Positions 26,832 to 34,493 of a stretch of DNA of 64,000 nt are shown piece after piece (the stretch's first letter is position 1; each line of letters opens with the position of its first letter). The stretch is from positions 1 through 64,000 of the forward strand of contig NZ_JACRSY010000013.1 in NCBI RefSeq assembly GCF_014384995.1, given 5' to 3'. The position numbers were made by a program, and so were the translations under genes. The notes beneath the pieces were generated by a model, which did no database searches, was not told the DNA's origin, and worked only from the letters and a program-made list of their open reading frames with translations. The stretch is from Zhenhengia yiwuensis. Its GTDB lineage: Bacteria; Bacillota; Clostridia; Lachnospirales; Cellulosilyticaceae.

Positions 26832-27803
26832 ATGAAGTTTTATTTTGCACCTATGGAAGGCATAACAGGATATGTTTATAGAAGGGCTCATGCCCATTTC
26901 TTTAATAATGTTGATAAATATTTTCTTCCTTTTATTGCAGCTAATCAGCATGGAAGTTTTTCAACAAGAGAATTACATGATATTTTACCGGAGCATAATG
27001 AGGGGGTAGTAGCCATCCCTCAGATTTTAACGAATAACGCAGAAGATTTTATTCGTACGTCTAGGCAGCTGCAAGAATTTGGTTATAATGAGATTAATCT
27101 GAACTTAGGTTGCCCTTCAGGGACCGTAGTCACTAAAAATAAAGGGTCTGGTTTCCTTTCACAAAAGGAGGCGTTAGATCAGTTTTTAGAAGAAATTTTT
27201 GCACAATCTCTTACGAAGATTTCAATTAAAACACGTATAGGGAAAGATAGTGCAGAAGAATTTTATGAGCTTATTGAAATCTTTAATAAGTATCCTATGG
27301 AGGAGCTTATTATCCATCCTAGAATTCAAAAGGACTATTATAAGAATAAACCGAACATGGAAATCTTTAAGGAAGGTCTTGCTTTAAGCAAAAATCCAGT
27401 GTGCTACAATGGGGACCTTTTTACAGTAGAGCACTATGAGAATTTTACAAAAGCTTATCCAAATGTAGAAATGGTCATGCTAGGAAGAGGTTTACTTGCT
27501 AATCCAGGCCTTATTCGTGAAATTAAAAGCCATAAACCATTAGATAAAGAGGTACTTAAGGCCTTTCATGATAGAATTTATGCAGATTATCAAGGCATTA
27601 TGTCTGGGGAACGTAATGTCCTCTTTAAGATGAAAGAATCTTGGTTCTATATGATTTATATGTTCTCTAATCATGAAAAGTATGCCAAGAAAATTAAAAA
27701 AGCTCAAAGATTATCTGATTATGAGCTAGCAGTAGAAAGTTTATTTAGAGAGCAAGAGATTGTAGAAGGCGCGGGCATGTTTTCTTCTAAATCTATAGAG
27801 TAA
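26832..27803 (+). CDS. dus: tRNA-dihydrouridine synthase
   Basis: The 323-residue FMN enzyme starts MKFYFAPMEGITGYVYRR, the diagnostic N-terminus. The catalytic Cys94 is in NLNLGCPSG, IKTRIG and LIIHPRIQ follow, and the glycine-rich LGRGLLANPGL FMN-phosphate site is near residue 220. It reduces uridines in the D-loop of tRNAs. AAAGGAG precedes the start. The 3' end overlaps, convergently, the phosphatase remnant by 11 nt. Confidence 0.94.
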   Translation: MKFYFAPMEGITGYVYRRAHAHFFNNVDKYFLPFIAANQHGSFSTRELHDILPEHNEGVVAIPQILTNNAEDFIRTSRQLQEFGYNEINLNLGCPSGTVVTKNKGSGFLSQKEALDQFLEEIFAQSLTKISIKTRIGKDSAEEFYELIEIFNKYPMEELIIHPRIQKDYYKNKPNMEIFKEGLALSKNPVCYNGDLFTVEHYENFTKAYPNVEMVMLGRGLLANPGLIREIKSHKPLDKEVLKAFHDRIYADYQGIMSGERNVLFKMKESWFYMIYMFSNHEKYAKKIKKAQRLSDYELAVESLFREQEIVEGAGMFSSKSIE

Positions 27804-28023
27804 GCCATAAAAAGTTTAAAAGTGCTTCACAACCTTCTACAATATCCTCATAAGTTACATCAAAGTTACCTGTATACCAAGGGTTTGCAATATCCTTCGG
27901 ACGAGAAGAAAAATCTAGTAGACGTTTGACTTTGCCTGTTTTATCCTCACCAATAAGGCGGAATAGATTTTTAGTATTATAACTATCCATACACAGAATA
28001 GAGCCATATTGATCATAGTCTTC
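27793..28023 (-). pseudogene. Truncated low-molecular-weight protein tyrosine phosphatase
   Basis: The frame reads EDYDQYGSILCMDSYNTKNLF and then SSRPKDIANPWYTGNFDVT followed by YEDIVEGCEALLNFL, a good match to the C-terminal half of LMW-PTPs (the DPWYTG turn holds the acid Asp). Upstream of residue EDYD a TAG stop (about 28024-28026) ends the frame. The N-terminal catalytic loop CxxxxxR is not encoded anywhere nearby in a compatible frame. This is a dead remnant lying between dus and a HAD hydrolase gene. Confidence 0.8.
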
Positions 28024-28142
28024 CTATAAAACACTTCTAAACTTGCAAAGCCCAAAAGGATAAAATATAATAGCTTTAAACAGAAAATTGAACTAGAGTA
28101 AAGTGTAATATTGCGTAAACCATAAACAGTTAGGAGACAGAA

Positions 28143-28856
28143 ATGGAAAAGGGAAAGCATATCAAAGGCATACTATTTGACAAAGATGGCACATTACTTG
28201 ATTTTGAGGAAACCTGGAGACCTGTATGGAATATGACAGAAGAGCAATTGGGCATCATTTTACAGATAAGTGAAAAGGAAATGAGAGAAATCAGAGAAAG
28301 ATTAGGGATTTTAGAAGATGGATTTACCTCAGATAGTATCTACGTAGCAGGTACACTCTTAGATTATGCACAGATTATTTCTAGGGTGAGTCAAAAAGAA
28401 TTAAGTACAGTTTTAGAGGTATTGAACGCAGTATATAAAGATTTTGTAGAGAGTAAAAGATTACATATTGTACCCATTGGAAATCCAAAAGAAATTATGA
28501 CTTACTTAAAACAAAAAGGCTACAAATTGGGTATTGTAACAGCAGATAATTTGTTAAATACAGAGTACTTTGTTAAGGAGACAGGTCTAGAATCATTAAT
28601 CGATTTTATTGCATCAGATGATGGGTATTACCAAATGAAACCCCATCCACACATGTTGGAAGCATTTTGCATGCAAATGGGGCTAGAGAGGCATGAAGTA
28701 GCAGTAGTAGGAGATACCTTAAAAGATATGAAATTTGGTAAGCATAATCAAATGGGACAAAGTATTTATGTAACAAGTAGCTATCCTAATGCAGAAGCCA
28801 TGAAGCTCGCAGACCATGTTATTAAACATGTAGGTGATTTGATAGATTTATTTTAG
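28143..28856 (+). CDS. HAD-family hydrolase, phosphoglycolate phosphatase-like
   Basis: The 237-residue HAD enzyme has motif I FDKDGTLLDF (Asp13 and Asp15), a helical cap (about 20-100), a Thr/Ser in VTADN (motif II), and motif IV VVGDTLKDMKFG (about residues 190-201). It removes phosphate from a small metabolite. Substrate specificity is not predictable. AGGAGA precedes the ATG. Confidence 0.88.
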   Translation: MEKGKHIKGILFDKDGTLLDFEETWRPVWNMTEEQLGIILQISEKEMREIRERLGILEDGFTSDSIYVAGTLLDYAQIISRVSQKELSTVLEVLNAVYKDFVESKRLHIVPIGNPKEIMTYLKQKGYKLGIVTADNLLNTEYFVKETGLESLIDFIASDDGYYQMKPHPHMLEAFCMQMGLERHEVAVVGDTLKDMKFGKHNQMGQSIYVTSSYPNAEAMKLADHVIKHVGDLIDLF

Positions 28857-28879
28857 TAGCGTGTGATGATAGAGTAATT

Positions 28880-28918
28880 AGGCCTAGAACATAAAGAGAA
28901 TGTTCTAGGCCTTTGTAG
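28880..28918. terminator. Terminator between HAD hydrolase and exonuclease genes
   Basis: AGGCCTAGAACAT/ATGTTCTAGGCCT perfect stem, 7-nt loop, with TTTGTAGTT after it on the plus strand. The converging exonuclease gene may also use it. Confidence 0.85.
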
Positions 28919-28923
28919 TTCGT

Positions 28924-29670
28924 TTATTCTAAAAATTGATGGGTTTTACCCATTTGATAGGCAAGCTTAATCATAGCTACTTCTTCAGGTGTCATAGCTC
29001 TTTCATACATCTTTTCAAATTGCTGGATAAGCTTTTCAAAATTAATTTTCTTTTTAGGCTGACTTGGGCGGACTGGTTTATAGAAGGGGTCATATTGAAT
29101 AGAGGGCATATGAGAAGGTCTATAAACTTTTTTAAAAATTTCAGCTGTATAGTAGGCATCGTGAAGTGCATTATGAAAAGGATGAGCTATAGGAATATGC
29201 AACATAGAAACAGCAAGTTCAAGACTCAGTAGTTTTTTTATAGGGAGATGAAAGTGTAGGGAGGTATAGGGCTGAATATTAATATAATGCTTTGGCAGAA
29301 GATTGATATCAAGTTCATGAGAAAGTGCATTTTTAAAAAGTTCTTTCATATCAATAAGACCCCATACACAAAAGAGGGTATCTGTGCTTCCTATAAAATC
29401 TATAAAATCTCTATAAACTTCAGGAAAGCGTGCTTCACTTTCAAGCTGCTCAGTTGTAATGCTAGTAAGTTCTGCAACAAAGGGGCTAATTTGTCCATAG
29501 AAGGTGGGTTTAATATAGCGATTAAAGGTTTCAATTGTATGAAACTTTTCATCAAGTTTTAAAGCTCCAATTTGAATAATTTCAAAAGAACAGAGCTTTT
29601 TGGGACGATCAAAAATCCTTAAAGATGGCGCATCTTGATTAAATTCTAAGTCAAATACAATATATTGCAT
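28924..29670 (-). CDS. DEDDh 3'-5' exonuclease (KapD/RNase T-like)
   Basis: The 248-residue protein starts MQYIVFDLEFNQD, with GGAGA upstream (a longer start at 29685 lies before that site). The DEDDh motifs are FDLEFNQ (Asp6, Glu8), Asp in LIDMKELF, and HNALHDAYYTAEIF with the final His and Asp. The family includes RNA- and DNA-degrading exonucleases such as KapD and EpsilonC-like proofreaders. The C-terminal tail of about 70 residues is extra and of unknown role. Confidence 0.88.
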   Translation of the reverse strand: MQYIVFDLEFNQDAPSLRIFDRPKKLCSFEIIQIGALKLDEKFHTIETFNRYIKPTFYGQISPFVAELTSITTEQLESEARFPEVYRDFIDFIGSTDTLFCVWGLIDMKELFKNALSHELDINLLPKHYINIQPYTSLHFHLPIKKLLSLELAVSMLHIPIAHPFHNALHDAYYTAEIFKKVYRPSHMPSIQYDPFYKPVRPSQPKKKINFEKLIQQFEKMYERAMTPEEVAMIKLAYQMGKTHQFLE

Positions 29671-29794
29671 AATTATCTCCTTCAATCTATAAACTGCATT
29701 TATTTTTAGCCTATTGTGAAGAATCTATTCCATAAATGAAACAAAACAAGTTTGTACATATTAAAAGAAAAGACTTTTTTAAGGAGTAGACAGT

Positions 29795-30937
29795 ATGTAT
29801 AGAGACATTCCAGAATTTGCGCTTGTTATGATCATAGGACAAGATGAAATAAGTACAAAAAGTTTTGCCAAAAAGTATTTTAAACAAGAAGAAATGGTTA
29901 ATAAAGAAGACTTAGAAAGTAAGGCAGAAGAAAGACTTGAGGCACGAAAGCTTACTGTTATATTGTTAGAAGACCAAAAAGAGCAGGCTTATGAGATATT
30001 TATTCAGTTAGCCAAAAGGCATCACTGTAAGCCTGTAGCTTTTATCCTTCAAACTTCACCAGAAGAAGAGGAAGCAAGGCGTATAGAAGCTTTAACCGCA
30101 ACATTGCAGAAAAAAGGATTTAAGCAGATAGAGCGTGTGGACTGTGAACAAGATGATCAACACATGACCATAAGGCGTGTAAAACTTGCGAATAATAAAA
30201 GAGAAGATCATGGACCTTTTGATATCATAGGGGATATACATGGCTGCTATAAGGAACTTTATACATTACTGGAGAAATTGGGCTATAAGGTAGATGAGAA
30301 AGCCTATAAAATAGAGGGGATGGAACCAAGAAAAGTTGTTTTTGCAGGAGATCTGGTAGATAGGGGGCCTGAAATTGTAAAAGTACTAAAACTTGTTATG
30401 GGGATGGTGAAAGAGGGGCGAGCTTACTGTGTACTCGGTAATCATGATGGTAAGTTGCAGCGTAAATTAAAAGGCTCTAAAGTTCAGGTTGCTCACGGGC
30501 TTGAGAAGACTATGGAAGAGTTAGAAAAAGAGCCTGAAGCTTTTAGGCAGGAAGTCAAAGACTTTTTAGAGACGCTTGTTAGCCATTATGTATTGGATGA
30601 GGGACAATTAGTAGTTGCCCATGCAGGCCTTAAAGAAAGGCTACAAGGTAGGGAATCTAAAACGATACGTGACTTAGCTATGTTTGGGGAGACGACAGGG
30701 AGGGTAGACCAATTTGGACTTCCTGTAAGATTAAACTGGAGTGAAAACTATGAAGGTGATGCTCTAGTTGTATATGGACATACACCTCAAAGAGAGACTA
30801 AAATCATTCATAATACTATTAATATTGATACAGGTTGTGTGTATGGAGGCAAGCTAACTGCTTTTAGATACCCTGAAAGAGAATTAGTACAAGTGCAGGC
30901 GGAGAGGACTTATTATGAATCTGCTAGACCTTTCTAA
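29795..30937 (+). CDS. Pnkp-like protein: degenerate kinase domain plus metallophosphoesterase, no ligase
   Basis: Residues about 1-135 align with the 5'-kinase part of bacterial polynucleotide kinase-phosphatase (Pnkp). The P-loop is lost (GQDEISTKS, 15-23, instead of a GxxGxGKS loop), and the catalytic Asp region and lid arginines are missing. The phosphatase part is strongly Pnkp-like: HGPFDIIGDIHGC (139-151), GDLVDRGP (185-192), GNHD (215-218), VVAHAG (273-278) and YGHTP (327-331). The protein stops at 380, where the ligase domain of a full Pnkp would begin. No Hen1 gene is near. I infer a stand-alone phosphatase or 2',3'-cyclic phosphate enzyme with a structural kinase remnant. Confidence 0.85.
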   Translation: MYRDIPEFALVMIIGQDEISTKSFAKKYFKQEEMVNKEDLESKAEERLEARKLTVILLEDQKEQAYEIFIQLAKRHHCKPVAFILQTSPEEEEARRIEALTATLQKKGFKQIERVDCEQDDQHMTIRRVKLANNKREDHGPFDIIGDIHGCYKELYTLLEKLGYKVDEKAYKIEGMEPRKVVFAGDLVDRGPEIVKVLKLVMGMVKEGRAYCVLGNHDGKLQRKLKGSKVQVAHGLEKTMEELEKEPEAFRQEVKDFLETLVSHYVLDEGQLVVAHAGLKERLQGRESKTIRDLAMFGETTGRVDQFGLPVRLNWSENYEGDALVVYGHTPQRETKIIHNTINIDTGCVYGGKLTAFRYPERELVQVQAERTYYESARPF

Positions 30938-31031
30938 AAATAATTAGATTTAAACTTTCTCTTTAAATAGTAATGCTAATATGTTAAAGTTAAAGACTAA
31001 TGAAATTAAGTAAGCATAGAGAGGTATTCAA

Positions 31032-31550
31032 ATGAGAAAAGTTATTTTATACATTGCTATAAGTATAGATGGATATATTGCAAGAAAAAATGGAGATGTA
31101 GATTGGTTAGAAGGGGATGGCAGTGCGCCACAAGCAGATAATGGGTATGAAGCTTTCTATAGTCAAATTGATACAATTATTATGGGAAATAGCACCTATA
31201 AGCAGATTAAAGGATGGGGTGAGTATCCGTATAAAGGGACTAAAGGCTACGTATACACGACTCAAAGAGAAGGGGCCAATGAGGATGTTACTTTTACAAG
31301 TCAAAAGCCTGTAGAGCTTATCAGTCAGCTTAAACAAGAAGAAGGCAAAGACATTTGGCTTGTTGGAGGAGCAGAAATTATAGATGCATTTATAAAGGAT
31401 AACTTAATTGATGAGTATATCCTTACAATAGCACCTGTTATTCTAGGTGAAGGGATACCTTTATTTAAAGATAAAAATCTTGAAACGCGATTAAAGCTAA
31501 AAGAGATGAGGTCCTTTGATGGCTTTGTTCAAAACCACTACAGTGTTTAG
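31032..31550 (+). CDS. Dihydrofolate reductase-family protein (RibD C-terminal-like)
   Basis: The 172-residue protein begins MRKVILYIAISIDGYIARK and has the NADPH-fold segments IIMGNSTYKQIKGW, TTQREG, IWLVGGAEIIDAF and DEYILTIAPVILGEGIPLF, the pattern of YyaP/RibD C-terminal reductases. It reduces an unidentified pterin- or pyrimidine-like substrate. GAGAGG precedes the ATG. Confidence 0.9.
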   Translation: MRKVILYIAISIDGYIARKNGDVDWLEGDGSAPQADNGYEAFYSQIDTIIMGNSTYKQIKGWGEYPYKGTKGYVYTTQREGANEDVTFTSQKPVELISQLKQEEGKDIWLVGGAEIIDAFIKDNLIDEYILTIAPVILGEGIPLFKDKNLETRLKLKEMRSFDGFVQNHYSV

Positions 31551-31585
31551 CAAGGGACTAGCTAAGTAAAATAGATTTATAAGTG

Positions 31586-31637
31586 TAAGAGATGTAGCCT
31601 ATTCAAGTATACTCAAATAGGCTGCATCTCTTATTTT
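31586..31637. terminator. Terminator after the RibD-like gene
   Basis: TAAGAGATGTAGCCTATT pairs with AATAGGCTGCATCTCTTA across a 12-nt loop, followed by TTTTAC. It lies between converging genes and may serve both. Confidence 0.85.
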
Positions 31638-31656
31638 ACAAGGAAATGAATCTATT

Positions 31657-32580
31657 TTAGACGGGTTTATTCGAATCAATTGCAAATTTCTTTTGATAAG
31701 CACACTGGCTGAAATGTTCTTCTGCTTGATCTAAAGGAATACCTTTAAATTGAATGCCAGTTTTGTTCTGTAGGTCAAAGGTACTTCGTCCAAGACCTTT
31801 TTTAATAATTTTATGCAGATAATGAATAGCCTGTGGTTTGAAGCCTAATAGTCTAGCACCTACTACATCTGTGCTGACAGGGTCTGTACCACAAAGAACC
31901 ATATCCGTATGAATAGCCGTTCCTTTATGAGGACCTGTACCAATCATAGCAGGGCTTGCGCTAACTATAGAGACATCAATCGTAAACTTTTCAAATAGGG
32001 CAGCCATAAAATCATGAAGTTCATCATGAATACCTAGGTCTTTTTTAGGATAACCTTGTTCATCACCAGCAGGCCAGCCCATAGTAATGTTTTTTATAGC
32101 ACCTGATAGAGTAGCTTCTTCATGGATCTTGAGTTGAGTAAAAGAAATAAGAAAGGTCATTTCATTAAAAAGTTTATTGAGGCACAGTCTGCTGGGGCAA
32201 GGATGATTAATGTCTAGACTGATAAAAGGCCCTTTATTCAAGTTAATGAATTCTACTTGCTCCTCTTCTATAACTTGTAAGAATCCTACTTGTTACATTA
32301 AACCTTGTACATCTTCTTGTCCTGGACCTGTTGCTACTACAACACGTTTAGGGTGATGAGCTTTAACAAGCTGAATAAGTTTTTGTAAACTTTGAGGGCC
32401 TACTACGCGTCCACTTTCAGGAGTAGCTGGACTTACCCAGTTCGGTGTAATAACAACTACATCATCTTGGCGAATCATAGAGGAAAAGTTAATAAGATTA
32501 AGGCCTTCTTCGATGGCCAAAGATTCATTTTCATTTTGTGTAATAGCTACAATGGGGCTAACTTGCCTTCGAACTCTCAT
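31657..32580 (-). pseudogene. DUF362-family protein gene interrupted by one in-frame stop
   Basis: The frame is continuous on both sides of a single TAA at 32293-32295. The N-terminal part (98 codons from 32589 or 90 from 32580; AAAGGA fits 32580 better) reads NWVSPATPESGRVVGP and VVVATGPG. It continues in the same frame after the stop as VGFLQVIEEEQVEFINLN, then TFLISFTQLKIHEEATLSGA and LCGTDPVSTDVVGARLLG. These are DUF362 features. TAA is not a selenocysteine codon. Most likely it is a recent loss of function, or less likely a sequencing error. Confidence 0.82.
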
Positions 32581-32804
32581 GATACACATCCTTTATCCAT
32601 AAGATTGATTTCAAATCTATTATGTGTATAAGGAAGCTTTTTCATACACAAAAGATATACATAAGTATTTAAGAACTTTACAATAGAGATAAGGGGAGAG
32701 GGGTTAACACTATAAAAATAAAAAATGGCAAAGCTTTTATAAAGGTATAAACAAGAAGTAAAAGCAGATATTATCATTAAAAGGAAAAATGAAAGGAAGG
32801 CATT

Positions 32805-34280
32805 ATGCAAAAACGATCATTGGCAGATTCTATAGGCTGGAAACTAGAAAATAGCTATGCAACATTACCAGAACTATTATTTACATTTATAAATCCAACA
32901 CCTGTACGTGCACCAAAATTAAATAAACTTAATCATAAATTAGCAGAAACATTAGGACTTAATGGTGCAGCTTTAGAAAGTGAAGCAGGCATCCGTATAC
33001 TTGCGGGTAACAGCATTCCAGAAGGAGGGTTACCTTTAGCACAAGCTTATGCAGGCCATCAATTTGGTCACTTTACCAAGTTAGGAGATGGACGTGCCCT
33101 ATTGCTCGGTGAGCAGATCACACCAAATGGTAAACGTGTGGATATTCAGTTAAAAGGTTCAGGGCCAACACCTTATTCTAGAAGAGGAGATGGACGCGCC
33201 GCTTTAGGACCTATGCTTAGAGAATATATCATTAGTGAAGCGATGTATGCCCTAGGTATTCCAACGACACGTGCTTTAGCTGTTGTAACCACTGGAGAAA
33301 GTGTATGGAGAAGAGAAGAAGAAATTGGAGCTGTCCTTACGCGTGTAGCAGATAGTCATTTGCGTGTAGGTACTTTCCAATACGCAGCCAACTGGGGGAC
33401 TAAGGAAGAACTTAGGGCTCTTTCTGACTATGCAATAGCAAGACACTATCCAGAGTTTATTCATAATGAAAATCCTTATTTGGCATTTCTTGAAGGGGTT
33501 ATAAGCCGTCAAGCAAGAACAGTAGCTAGTTGGCAACTTGTAGGTTTTATTCATGGTGTTATGAATACGGACAATATGACCATTAGTGGTGAAACGATTG
33601 ACTATGGACCTTGTGCCTTTATGGATACGTATAATCTAGCAACTGTATTTAGTTCCATTGATACGGAGGGGCGTTATGCCTATGGCAATCAACCACGTAT
33701 GGCTGCTTGGGATTTAGCAAGATTTGCAGAAGCTTTATTACCACTTATAGATGAGGAAGAGGATAGAGCCATTAAACAAGCAGAAGAGGCCATTGGGCAA
33801 TTTGGTAAGCTCTATCAAAAGCATTGGTTAGGCGGTATGAGAAGAAAGTTAGGACTCTTTAATGAAGAGGTAGAAGATTTAGAGCTGATTCAAAAGCTTC
33901 TTAGTATGATGCAGCAGTATAAGGCAGACTATACAGGAACTTTTATTGCCTTAACAACAGAGACATTAGAAGATACAGTACTTGGAGGTACCTCTGAATT
34001 TGTGGAGTGGTTTAAGCTTTATAAGGCAAGACGCACAAGGCAGCAGAAGACGAAGGAAGAGGTTTATACTTTAATGAAAGAGCATAATCCATCTATTATT
34101 CCGCGTAACCACCTAGTAGAAGAAGCCTTAGAGGCAGCTGTCAAAGAGGGAAATTATGAGCCTATGGAACGTTTACTTAAAGTGCTTTCTAAGCCCTATT
34201 CTTACTTAGAAGAGCAGAAAAAATATAATAGTTTACCAGGCCCATCAGTCTGTCCTTACCGTACATTTTGTGGGACTTAA
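32805..34280 (+). CDS. selO: SelO / YdiU protein adenylyltransferase
   Basis: The 491-residue pseudokinase-fold protein shows ENSYATLPELLFTFINPTPV, GNSIPEGGLPLAQAYAGHQF, DGRALLLGEQITPNG, QLKGSGPTPYSRRGDGRAAL (a substrate and ATP-binding region) and HGVMNTDNMTISGETIDYGP, all characteristic of SelO. Members move AMP from ATP to Ser/Thr/Tyr side chains and are tied to oxidative-stress response. AAGGAAGG lies upstream. Length is close to that of E. coli YdiU. Confidence 0.95.
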   Translation: MQKRSLADSIGWKLENSYATLPELLFTFINPTPVRAPKLNKLNHKLAETLGLNGAALESEAGIRILAGNSIPEGGLPLAQAYAGHQFGHFTKLGDGRALLLGEQITPNGKRVDIQLKGSGPTPYSRRGDGRAALGPMLREYIISEAMYALGIPTTRALAVVTTGESVWRREEEIGAVLTRVADSHLRVGTFQYAANWGTKEELRALSDYAIARHYPEFIHNENPYLAFLEGVISRQARTVASWQLVGFIHGVMNTDNMTISGETIDYGPCAFMDTYNLATVFSSIDTEGRYAYGNQPRMAAWDLARFAEALLPLIDEEEDRAIKQAEEAIGQFGKLYQKHWLGGMRRKLGLFNEEVEDLELIQKLLSMMQQYKADYTGTFIALTTETLEDTVLGGTSEFVEWFKLYKARRTRQQKTKEEVYTLMKEHNPSIIPRNHLVEEALEAAVKEGNYEPMERLLKVLSKPYSYLEEQKKYNSLPGPSVCPYRTFCGT

Positions 34281-34493
34281 TTAAGAGGTATTTAGCCATA
34301 TAGAATAGACGCTTTAGAAATCATTTTATAGAAGAATCTTACATTCTTAAAACATGAAAAGGCTTTATCTGTTATTAAGACCCAGTAACAAATGTATTAA
34401 GAGTTCGTGACATTTCCCTTTTTAGAGGCCATTAAGGAAGTGGCTAGGCATACACTACTTATATAAGAGGCCTAATAAAAGGGGGAAAAGTGT

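Noticed and set aside
27915..28160. Hydrophobic 81-codon minus-strand frame
   Set aside because: It overlaps the PTP remnant and the start of the HAD gene, lacks a ribosome site and has no recognisable motif.
32293..32295. Selenocysteine or programmed readthrough at the DUF362 stop
   Set aside because: The codon is TAA, not TGA. No stem-loop was seen after it.
34281..34493. Possible riboswitch before the SLH protein gene
   Set aside because: Weak GAGGCC/GGCCT pairing only. None of the conserved cores of c-di-GMP or other known classes was found.
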